Source: Bacillota bacterium (GTDB lineage: Bacteria; Bacillota; Clostridia; Lachnospirales; Lachnospiraceae). From it: a stretch of 64,000 nucleotides of DNA. Position numbers and translations under genes: made by a program. Shown piece by piece: positions 8,241-15,393 of the stretch (within the stretch, counting starts at the first letter, position 1; each line of letters starts with the position of its first letter). The notes below the pieces were generated by a model that saw only the letters and a list, made by a program, of their open reading frames with translations, was not told the DNA's origin and did no database searches. The stretch is taken from positions 32,914 to 96,913 of the forward strand of contig JAEWSH010000054.1 in NCBI GenBank assembly GCA_023398375.1, read 5' to 3'.

Positions 8241-9839
8241 CTATTCTGTTCCGATTGAATTGCGGTATTCCCTCGGGCTGGTTCCTGACATCTTACGAAA
8301 TACTCTGCTGAAATAAGTATAATCATCATACCCGACCATAAATGCTATCTCTGTCAGATTGATATTCATATCCCGCATATACTCTTTTGCTTTTTCCATT
8401 CTTACTTTCGCAATATAGAGCATCAAAGTTTCTCCTGTTTCCTGTCGGAACATCTTTGAAAAGTAAGAACTCTCTACATGAAATTTTTCAGACAATGAAA
8501 CAAGTGTCAATTCTTCAAAATAGTTTTGTTCAATATATTTGACTGCCTGTTTTACAACATCTTTTGTCGTTCCACTGGACTCTTCCTTCTGCACGGTAAC
8601 CGTGATTTGAATAATTTCACAGATAACCTCTGTCAGATTCTTAATATCCAGACTTTCTATTTTTTTATCTGCTAAATCTACCAGATTTTCTGTATCCAAT
8701 ATCTCTTTGAAAGTTCCCTGTTCAACCATATAATCAGTTAAAATGTTACAGATTCTTTTTACCGCTTGTTTTACTTCAAGGTATTCCCACTCCTGTTCTT
8801 CACAATGTGCGATCCCAATATTTTCGAATATAAGTTCATAGATAGCTTTTTGATTCCCGCTCTTTAACAGACTTTTTAACTTCTTTTCCATCTCTTCCGT
8901 AATTTTACTTTTTACATCTTTACGAATCATTTCCTCTTCCTTGCGGCAAAAAAGAATTACGTTTTCTCTTTTATATTTTCTTGTCATTAATACGGATACG
9001 CTCTGAATATAGGCCGTATGAATACTTTCTATCGAATAAGAATGCTCACTGATTGCAATGCTGATAGGACTTTGCATTTCCGTCTTCATCATATTTAAAA
9101 TTTTAACTGCCAGCTTTTTCTGTTCTGAGTTTTCCAGCTCCGTCACAATAATAAATTCATTTGAGCGGTAGATATGGTTAAATATGAGCAGATTGTCAAT
9201 CGCCAAAAGTTCTTTCCATTTCTTTTTCATTGAATACGACAGGAGATTCATGTCATAGTTATATTGCATCATTAATTCTGTCATATTATGTATTTTTATG
9301 AGAATAAGACTGCAGCCGGCAAAATCCAAATTATTATTTATAGTCACTGTTGGTGTAAAAGGGGTATCTTCTTTTTCCACAAGCAGACTTAACTCTCTGT
9401 CCTGAATCAAAGAAGATGCCTTCAGTATCTGGATATTGTCAGTTTCCGCCTTACTAATAATTTCAAGTGCTTTAGAAATGGCATTTACAAGATCAATCTT
9501 CGTTACAGGCTTCAACAAATAATTAATTGCACCTGCCATTAATGTTGTCTTCACATAATCAAAATCATCATAACCGCTGATTACAAATACAACAATATCC
9601 GGATATCTTTCTTTTACGATACCCACCAGTTCTACTCCATTCAAAAAAGGCATATTGATATCTGTAATCAAAATATCGGGTCTTTCTTTTTCTATTTTCT
9701 GTAATACTTCTTCTCCATTTTCAGCAGGATCCATGAACTCCAGACCATAGTCTTTCCATTCAATCATGGTACGTATCTTTTCTCTCGTCCAGTATTCATC
9801 ATCTGCAATTAACAATTTGTATTTTAGTTCTGCTGCCAT
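8241..9839 (-). CDS. Response regulator, CheY receiver plus AraC-type DNA-binding domain (YesN family)
   Basis: A 532-residue cytoplasmic regulator. The receiver domain is at about residues 7-125 with the acidic pair DD (13-14), phosphoacceptor D60 in ITDINMP and the conserved Lys in LLKPVTK. A long middle region of unclear fold follows, and two AraC-type helix-turn-helix motifs fill about 430-532 (ESSYFSKMFRQETGETL; VGYDDYTYFSRVFRKMSG). It overlaps the kinase gene by 16 bases. It very likely activates the downstream binding-protein, permease and GH36 genes in response to sugar. Confidence 0.93.
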   Translation of the reverse strand: MAAELKYKLLIADDEYWTREKIRTMIEWKDYGLEFMDPAENGEEVLQKIEKERPDILITDINMPFLNGVELVGIVKERYPDIVVFVISGYDDFDYVKTTLMAGAINYLLKPVTKIDLVNAISKALEIISKAETDNIQILKASSLIQDRELSLLVEKEDTPFTPTVTINNNLDFAGCSLILIKIHNMTELMMQYNYDMNLLSYSMKKKWKELLAIDNLLIFNHIYRSNEFIIVTELENSEQKKLAVKILNMMKTEMQSPISIAISEHSYSIESIHTAYIQSVSVLMTRKYKRENVILFCRKEEEMIRKDVKSKITEEMEKKLKSLLKSGNQKAIYELIFENIGIAHCEEQEWEYLEVKQAVKRICNILTDYMVEQGTFKEILDTENLVDLADKKIESLDIKNLTEVICEIIQITVTVQKEESSGTTKDVVKQAVKYIEQNYFEELTLVSLSEKFHVESSYFSKMFRQETGETLMLYIAKVRMEKAKEYMRDMNINLTEIAFMVGYDDYTYFSRVFRKMSGTSPREYRNSIGTE

Positions 9840-11623
9840 GCTTCTACCTCTTCTATCTTTACACTCGGAATTCTCAAAATAACATTGGTTCCAGCATCAC
9901 TGCTCTCAATAAGAAGCCCGAATTTTTCTCCGTACAGCATCTTCATACGTGCATTAATGTTGAATAATCCAATGGAATTTCCTGTTTCTACCACGTCAAT
10001 CCTATTCTGCTTAAGACGCTGATTCATTTCATCTGCATCCATACCGACTCCATTATCCTTAACTGCAATTTTTAGAATACCATCTTCCTTGACCGCTTGA
10101 ATCGCAATTGTTTTCTCACCTTTTTTATTCCTCAGTCCATGATTGATTGCATTTTCTACTAGGGGTTGGATAGATATACGTGGTATGGAATCCTGCAATA
10201 CCGACTCATCTATATCGAAGCTATACGTAACATTATCACGCATTCTTACATTCATTACAAAAATATAGTTTTTTAAATGTACGATCTCTTTCGCAACCGT
10301 TGAAAAAGGATGTTTGATGTCAAGGCTGTACCGGAAGATATTTGAAAGTGACTGGCAAAGATTACTTACGGTCTGGCAGTTCTGTATACTTGCAATACTA
10401 CTCATGGTGTCTAGAGTATTATATAAGAAATGCGGGTTGATCTGTGCCTGCAACGCCTTATACTCAGCCTTATTCAACAACAATTTTGATTCATATTCAT
10501 GGCTGATCAGTCTTTCGATTTCATCCAACATTTCATTAAATTCCTGACCTAATCGCCCTATCTCATCCTCTTTTAAATACTTAACTCTCTGACTAGTATG
10601 TCCGGAACGGATCTTTTCTATGGTACCCGTCAATTCTTCTAAAGGCCTTGTCAACCCTCTTGATAGATACACGGATAAAATCGTGATCAGGATGCTCATA
10701 ACAATTACAATTAATATCAGATTCTGTGTCAATGCCTTTTGATTCTGCCTAAGAATTGCCTGAGGCATGATGGAATACGCATCCAGATTGTATTTATTCT
10801 GTGGTACTTGAAATAACACTTTATTTCCTTCTGAAGTATCTTTAAATTCATCCAGCGTCTGATTCTGTATGCGTTGATTAATCTCATTATAGTAAGTCTC
10901 ACTTGCTTCTTCCAGATTACCGCTTGCAATAATCTGTCTGTCCCCCAATGGTTGCAGCCACACATACATCTCGGCCTGCGTGCGGTATTTCTCCATAATT
11001 TTATTCAGGACATTACTATCTACATCACAGACAACATATCCGATCTTATCATTTATATTCGTATTATTATAAATTTTCAATACAAAATGAATAATTTTCG
11101 TATCTCTGTACGGATTATAGTAACTGGAAATCAGCATCTTTGTATCATCTGAGGCAATATACTCTTTAATCTTACCTTCGTTATAATCTCCAGATCCGTC
11201 ATAAATGTCTTTTGGATAATTATGTTTTGGTGTAACCGCTCTTCGATAGGCGCTGACTATCTTGTGATCAGTATTATATACATATAATGCCACTACACCA
11301 TCAGAAGTTGCAAAGTTCTCTGATACCAGATTATATGCAAAACGGTAATTATTTTCCTGCAGTTCCTTGATATTCTTATCACTCTTTAATTCCTGAAGAA
11401 ATTCTTTATCATTATATACTTCTATGAGATTGCTCTCTATATTTTTAACAAACGTGTAGATTTCATTCTGCATATTCTGTAACGTACCAAAACTTTCTGT
11501 TTTGGCCTGATTATAGATCAACGATGCAGATGCTTTTTGAAATAAATATGTCTGCATCACCAATGCCAGCAATGTACTGCTTAAACATAATATTAAAATT
11601 TTCATCCGCATTCGCATTTTCAT
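9824..11623 (-). CDS. Sensor histidine kinase, YesM family
   Basis: A 599-residue membrane kinase. One membrane segment is at about residues 8-28, an extracytoplasmic sensing domain spans about 30-298, a second segment about 300-321, a HAMP domain about 322-375, then a His_kinase domain with phosphoacceptor H398 in QINPHFLYNTLD and an ATPase domain with N-box ENAINHGLRNK and G-box DNGVGMD. It pairs with the AraC-type regulator whose gene overlaps its end. GAGGAA seven bases before the ATG at 11623 supports the start. It probably senses extracellular alpha-galactosides, directly or through the lipoprotein encoded next. Confidence 0.93.
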   Translation of the reverse strand: MKMRMRMKILILCLSSTLLALVMQTYLFQKASASLIYNQAKTESFGTLQNMQNEIYTFVKNIESNLIEVYNDKEFLQELKSDKNIKELQENNYRFAYNLVSENFATSDGVVALYVYNTDHKIVSAYRRAVTPKHNYPKDIYDGSGDYNEGKIKEYIASDDTKMLISSYYNPYRDTKIIHFVLKIYNNTNINDKIGYVVCDVDSNVLNKIMEKYRTQAEMYVWLQPLGDRQIIASGNLEEASETYYNEINQRIQNQTLDEFKDTSEGNKVLFQVPQNKYNLDAYSIMPQAILRQNQKALTQNLILIVIVMSILITILSVYLSRGLTRPLEELTGTIEKIRSGHTSQRVKYLKEDEIGRLGQEFNEMLDEIERLISHEYESKLLLNKAEYKALQAQINPHFLYNTLDTMSSIASIQNCQTVSNLCQSLSNIFRYSLDIKHPFSTVAKEIVHLKNYIFVMNVRMRDNVTYSFDIDESVLQDSIPRISIQPLVENAINHGLRNKKGEKTIAIQAVKEDGILKIAVKDNGVGMDADEMNQRLKQNRIDVVETGNSIGLFNINARMKMLYGEKFGLLIESSDAGTNVILRIPSVKIEEVEAWQQN

Positions 11624-11738
11624 ATAGCAGTTCCTCTTTTATTTTATTTTGTGCTCACCATTACACGTTTTATCATAGTATATTTATTCTTTTCTGCCAA
11701 TTAAATTTAAGTTTTTAACAGATAAATTTGAGTTGTGA

Positions 11739-11750
11739 AAAGCGCGCTTT
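11739..11750. promoter_or_regulatory. Perfect 12-bp palindrome AAAGCGCGCTTT
   Basis: A GC-rich palindrome in otherwise AT-rich DNA, 22 bases upstream of the sigma-D-like promoter of the next gene and between two divergent genes. It could be an operator; no regulator is identified. Confidence 0.3.
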
Positions 11751-11771
11751 GTGAGTTTCTATCATTTACTA

Positions 11772-11799
11772 TAAATTATCTGAATAGATTTACCGATAT
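11772..11799 (+). promoter_or_regulatory. Sigma-D (flagellar) type promoter
   Basis: TAAA at 11772-11775, 16 bases, then ACCGATAT at 11792-11799. The known Bacillus sigma-D consensus is TAAA, 14-16 bases, GCCGATAT, so only the first base of the -10 differs. It lies 72 bases ahead of the gene at 11872. A matching sigma-A -35/-10 pair is not evident in the same stretch. Confidence 0.6.
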
Positions 11800-11871
11800 A
11801 TACAGCAGATAGAGAACAAGGACGTACTTTTATCAGATACTATAATTTTTTTTAGCCAAGGAGGGTTTCTT

Positions 11872-12480
11872 ATGAACGTAAATGGAATTACCAGTAATAC
11901 TAACGCAGCAGATTATTCAAACAAATCTTCTGCAACATCAAAACAGACGAAAGATACAACCACAAAAACTGATTCTGCAAATACAACCGGTGTCATTTAT
12001 GAACCGTCAAAAGACAGTACCGAAGCTACATCCAAACAGAATGCGGCGATTGTTGCACAGTTAAAAGCAGATTCTGAACAGAGAGCTGCCCAATTGCAAT
12101 CACTTGTTCAACAGATGCTTAGTAAACAAGGCGATCGTTACGGACAAGCCACTGATATGTGGAAATTTTTAGCAAGCGGCAACTATACTGTAGATGCTGC
12201 AACCAAGGCACAGGCGCAGGCTGATATTGCTGAAGATGGATACTGGGGCGTTAATAAAACATCCGATCGTATTCTTGATTTTGCAAAGGCTTTATCTGGT
12301 GGCGATCCTGAAAAAATGGAAGAAATGCGTGAAGCGTTTGAAAAGGGATTCAAGGAAGCCACAAGCGCCTGGGGAAAAGATCTTCCAAGCATTTCAAAAA
12401 GTACTTATGATGCCGTTATGGATAAATTTGATAAATATGCGGAAGAAAATAAAGCAGCTTCATCAGAAACTACTAGTTAA
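11872..12480 (+). CDS. Hypothetical protein, possibly part of the sigma-D regulon
   Basis: A 202-residue soluble protein I do not recognise. AAGGAGGG precedes the ATG by six bases. Residues 1-60 are rich in Ser, Thr, Asn and Lys and look disordered (NKSSATSKQTKDTTTKTD); residues 60-195 look helical, with a Gln-rich segment (RAAQLQSLVQQMLSKQ) and an acidic helix EKMEEMREAFEKGF. There is no signal peptide, membrane segment or cysteine. The opening MNVNGITSNTN resembles the short flexible N-termini of flagellar export substrates and anti-sigma FlgM, but length and content do not match FlgM. With a sigma-D promoter it may be a motility-linked or flagellum-exported protein; that is inference. A type 2 repeat starts immediately after its stop. 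Confidence 0.8.
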   Translation: MNVNGITSNTNAADYSNKSSATSKQTKDTTTKTDSANTTGVIYEPSKDSTEATSKQNAAIVAQLKADSEQRAAQLQSLVQQMLSKQGDRYGQATDMWKFLASGNYTVDAATKAQAQADIAEDGYWGVNKTSDRILDFAKALSGGDPEKMEEMREAFEKGFKEATSAWGKDLPSISKSTYDAVMDKFDKYAEENKAASSETTS

Positions 12481-12723
12481 TTGAGTTCGTCAATTTGCAC
12501 AATTTAGGTTATTAAAAATTGATACACAACATAGTTCATTCGCAACACGCTCTCGCTTGGATTCAGCTCCAATGGTACATAAGAGCATAAAATACATGCT
12601 CTAAGTACCAGCAGCTTCATACAGTTGCTCAACAAACTATGTTTTGTATCAATTATTTTTTTGCAAATATATGTGCAAATTGACGAAGCCAAGTTCTATG
12701 ATAGGCTTTTGACATTAGAATCC
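12481..12723 (-). repeat. Type 2 structured repeat element, copy A
   Basis: A nested inverted-repeat element closely matching 47493-47763. Outer arms: GTTCGTCAATTTGCACA at 12485-12501 against 12672-12696. Middle stem: TTGATACA...ATAGTT (12519-12536) against 12635-12652 with one mismatch. Inner hairpin: GGTACATAAGAGCAT (12574-12588) against 12596-12609. The right terminal repeat GCTTTTGACATTAGAATCC is at 12705-12723; the left counterpart is missing because the element abuts the stop codon of the preceding gene. Differences from copy B keep pairing best on the minus strand, where they become G.U pairs, so the transcript is probably read on that strand. Confidence 0.75.
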
Positions 12724-12795
12724 TTATAGGAAAGTTCTAGTCAATGATATTGTCGCACTAAATTTTTAAATATTAATTATTTTTGTAAAAGTTGA

Positions 12796-13046
12796 ACGGC
12801 ACCCTCAGAAAACTAGAATGTTTATCACATCAATAACTTAAAAAGAATAGCGTGTGAATTATTATTCCATAAGAGACCGTTTGTCGCCATCGGCACTTAG
12901 GTTGTGGCAGATACATATCTGCCACAACCTTATGTACCGCTATGAGCGACAACCGAGTGCGAACGTGTCTCTGTTGGATAATAATCACACGCTATTTTTA
13001 TAATCCCAAAATGTGATAAACATCACTAACATGTAAAGGGTGCCGT
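12796..13046 (+). repeat. Type 1 structured repeat element, copy 1, with extra outer inverted repeats
   Basis: Four nested perfect inverted repeats: ACGGCACCC 12796-12804 with 13038-13046; ATGTTTATCACAT 12818-12830 with 13011-13023; AATAGCGTGTGA 12846-12857 with 12985-12996; and the apical hairpin GGTTGTGGCAGAT 12900-12912 with 12917-12929. The inner 12846-12996 part recurs at 50590-50741. The stem is followed by ATTTTTAT on the plus strand. No open frame of note lies inside. It resembles a structured RNA gene or a MITE-like element; I do not recognise a named family. Confidence 0.75.
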
Positions 13047-13147
13047 ACAAGTTAGTATGAGAGCCTCGATGTACGTTATGTGGTATTTGTTTGTATATTA
13101 TATTGTATTTTCCAATATTTCTGTAAATTAATGCTTATTAATTTAAA

Positions 13148-13176
13148 TTGACATTCCAATTCAAACATCTTACTAT
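13148..13176 (+). promoter_or_regulatory. Sigma-A promoter of the cytidylate-kinase-like gene
   Basis: TTGACA at 13148-13153, 17 bases, TACTAT at 13171-13176, 34 bases ahead of the ATG at 13210. The AAGGAGG ribosome site follows at 13196-13202. Confidence 0.65.
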
Positions 13177-13209
13177 TAATATATATTTTAATAATAAGGA
13201 GGCTTTGTA

Positions 13210-13833
13210 ATGGAAAAATTTGTAATCGCAATAACCAGAACTTGTGGAAGTGGTGCTACAACAATCAGTAAAATGTTGGCCGATCAGCTTGGTATCGATA
13301 TGTATGACAGACAGCTGCTTCGTCTCGCTTCCGATGATAGTGGTATTAACGAAGCTCTTTTTACCCAGGCTGATGAACATATTAAAAACAGTATGTTATA
13401 TCGTATTTCAAAAAAAGTATATAGCGGAGAACTCATACCTCCTGAAAGCGATGACTTTACTTCAAATGACAATCTGTTTAACTATCAGGCAAAGGTCTTA
13501 AAAGAATTGGCCGAACGTGAGTCTTATATTTGCATTGGACGCGCAGCTGATTACATTCTGCGTGATAAACCAAATGTATTAAAGATCTTCATTTACGCAC
13601 CAAGAGACAGATGTATTGAAAAAGAAATGGAGCGCCTCGGTATGAGCCGTAAAGAAGCAGAAAAACACGTAGCCAAAACCGATCGCTATAGAAGCGAATA
13701 CTACAAATACCATACTGGCAGAGAATGGATCACGCCTTATAACTATGACCTTTGTCTAAACACAGGCGAATTAACTTACGAACAGTGCGTAGCGATTATT
13801 ACATACTATTTACAGACCAAATTTATGCTCTGA
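13210..13833 (+). CDS. Cytidylate-kinase-like P-loop protein
   Basis: A 207-residue cytoplasmic protein of the cytidylate-kinase-like (AAA_26) family common in Firmicutes. Residues 5-22 hold AITRTCGSGATTISKML, a P-loop variant in which the usual GxGKS/T is GSGATT, so the canonical Lys is replaced. YDRQLL (36-41), CIGRAADYIL (about 105-114) and the lid-like RYRSEYYKYHTG (about 160-171) fit the family. The role is not established: nucleotide kinase activity is typical of CMP kinase, but this subfamily has changed the ATP loop. It stands alone between structured repeats and the Liv operon. Confidence 0.85.
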   Translation: MEKFVIAITRTCGSGATTISKMLADQLGIDMYDRQLLRLASDDSGINEALFTQADEHIKNSMLYRISKKVYSGELIPPESDDFTSNDNLFNYQAKVLKELAERESYICIGRAADYILRDKPNVLKIFIYAPRDRCIEKEMERLGMSRKEAEKHVAKTDRYRSEYYKYHTGREWITPYNYDLCLNTGELTYEQCVAIITYYLQTKFML

Positions 13834-13911
13834 TGTACGTGCGTTATTTTGTATATTTCAGACAACATAGTGCTCATTTTACAAAATTTTATTTTTTTAT
13901 ATAGAAAGTAG

Positions 13912-13940
13912 TTGCATTTTCAGAAAACATTATTTATAAT
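13912..13940 (+). promoter_or_regulatory. Sigma-A promoter of the Liv operon
   Basis: TTGCAT at 13912-13917, 17 bases, TATAAT at 13935-13940. Start of transcription would be near 13947, giving a leader of about 110 bases before the livJ ATG, with a terminator-like hairpin inside it. Confidence 0.65.
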
Positions 13941-13941
13941 A

Positions 13942-13999
13942 CGTTTCATAAGTAAAGAAACAAAAGGGTTTCATCACCAAGTGATGGAGCCCTATTTTT
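13942..13999 (+). terminator. Terminator hairpin within the livJ leader; possible attenuator
   Basis: AGGGTTTCATCAC (13965-13977) pairs with GTGATGGAGCCCT (13981-13993), followed by ATTTTTA. It lies downstream of the livJ promoter and upstream of its ribosome site. GAAAC at 13957-13961 can pair either with GTTTC at 13942-13946 or with GTTTC at 13968-13972 inside the terminator arm, which gives a plausible two-state switch. It may instead simply end the upstream kinase transcript. Confidence 0.5.
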
Positions 14000-14058
14000 A
14001 TGAATCGATATCTATATTTGTTTCTTTAAAACATAATTTTATAAGAGGAGGAAATATT

Positions 14059-15282
14059 ATGAAGAAAAAATTATTATCCATGGTACTTGCATCCGCAATG
14101 GTTGCAACCTGCTTAACCGGATGCGGTTCAAGCACGACCGCTTCTACATCAGAAACAGCACCTGCAGATACATCTGCTACAGAGGCTGCTACAGAAGCAG
14201 GAACAGAAACTGCTGCTGCAAGCGGTGACACAATCAATATTGGTGTTGTTGCTCCTTTAACAGGTTCATGGGCTTTGTTCGGTCAATCCGGTAAAAACTC
14301 AGCAGAACTTGCAGTAAAAGAAATTAACGAAGCCGGCGGTGTTTTAGGTAAAGAACTAAAGATTGTTGAAACAGTAGATGATAAAGGTGATTCAACAGAA
14401 GCCGTTAACTGCTACAACAGATTAACCTCTGAAAATGTATGTGCAGTAGTCGGTACATTTGCATCCTCCTGCTCGATTCCAATGGCAGAAAGAGCACAGG
14501 AAGATGGCATGTTATTGATTTCTCCATCTGCTACAAACGCAAAATTGACATTAGTCGGTGACCACATTTTTAGAGCATGTTTTATTGACCCAATTCAGGG
14601 ACCTACAATGGCAAAATTTGCATATGACCAAGGTGCTAAAAAAGCAGCTATCATCTATGCAAAAGATGATGATTATTCAAATGGTCTATATGAAACGATT
14701 TCTGAAGCATGGGCTGGTTACGATGGCGCTGAGTTAGTTTACACAGGTGAATGTACTTCAAAAGATGCTGACTTCACAGCACAGGTATCACAAGTAGTTG
14801 CATCCGGTGCTGAAGTTCTCTTCTATCCTTTCATGCTCGATACAGTTCCTCTTGTTGTTCAACAAGCCAGAGAAGCTGGATTTGAAGGAATGATCGTTGG
14901 TGGTGACGGTTGGGATGGTTCTGATACGACCGGTATTGAAGATTACTTTAACAATACTTTCTACACAAATCACTACGCTCCGGAAGATCCTGCAGAAGTT
15001 GTGCAAAATTACGTTGCTGCTTATAAAGAAGCTTATGGGGAAGACAGCTTGACATCTATCGGTGCTTGCTACTATGATGCTGTTAAAATGGTGGCTCAGG
15101 CAATCGAAAGTGCTGGTTCAGCAGATACAGAAGCAATCGTAAAAGCAATGACAGGCATGAGTTTTGAAGGTGTTACGGGTTCCTTCACACTGGATGAAAA
15201 TGGTGATCCTAAGAAACCTATTACATTTGTTGAATTTGTCGATGGTGTTCCAACATGGAAAGCAAATGTTGCAGCTGAATAA
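14059..15282 (+). CDS. livJ: Branched-chain amino acid ABC transporter substrate-binding lipoprotein
   Basis: The open frame begins at 13912, but the ATG at 14059 has AGAGGAGG eight bases upstream and gives a lipoprotein signal (MKKKLLSMVLASAMVATC region, lipobox LTGC). A Ser/Thr/Ala/Glu linker follows and the mature Peripla_BP_6 fold starts at about residue 57 with INIGVVAPLTGSWALFG. Typical family segments are AVKEINEAGGVLGKEL and GTFASSCSIPMAERA. About 407 residues. First gene of a complete Liv importer (14059-18779), binding Leu/Ile/Val or a related amide ligand; specificity cannot be read from the sequence. Confidence 0.94.
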   Translation: MKKKLLSMVLASAMVATCLTGCGSSTTASTSETAPADTSATEAATEAGTETAAASGDTINIGVVAPLTGSWALFGQSGKNSAELAVKEINEAGGVLGKELKIVETVDDKGDSTEAVNCYNRLTSENVCAVVGTFASSCSIPMAERAQEDGMLLISPSATNAKLTLVGDHIFRACFIDPIQGPTMAKFAYDQGAKKAAIIYAKDDDYSNGLYETISEAWAGYDGAELVYTGECTSKDADFTAQVSQVVASGAEVLFYPFMLDTVPLVVQQAREAGFEGMIVGGDGWDGSDTTGIEDYFNNTFYTNHYAPEDPAEVVQNYVAAYKEAYGEDSLTSIGACYYDAVKMVAQAIESAGSADTEAIVKAMTGMSFEGVTGSFTLDENGDPKKPITFVEFVDGVPTWKANVAAE

Positions 15283-15307
15283 AGCGGACAAAACAAAATT
15301 CCTATAG

Positions 15308-15350
15308 AAATGAGGCATAGAAGCCCATATCTTCTGTGCCTCATTTAGTT
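15308..15350 (+). terminator. Intra-operon hairpin between livJ and livH
   Basis: AAATGAGGCATAGAAG (15308-15323) pairs with CTTCTGTGCCTCATTT (15331-15346), one A.C mismatch, then AGTTTT. A leaky terminator here would leave the binding protein in excess over the membrane parts, a usual arrangement for such operons. Confidence 0.65.
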
Positions 15351-15393
15351 TTACAATATAAACTAAACTATTTCAGAAAGGAAGGTGGCTACC

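Noticed and set aside
12504..12692. A 62-residue minus-strand open frame (MASSICTY...) inside type 2 copy A, with a similar one at 47529-47732 in copy B
   Set aside because: The two frames agree only over the first two thirds and then differ by an indel that shifts the frame, no ribosome site is present, and all changes are explained by keeping RNA stems paired.
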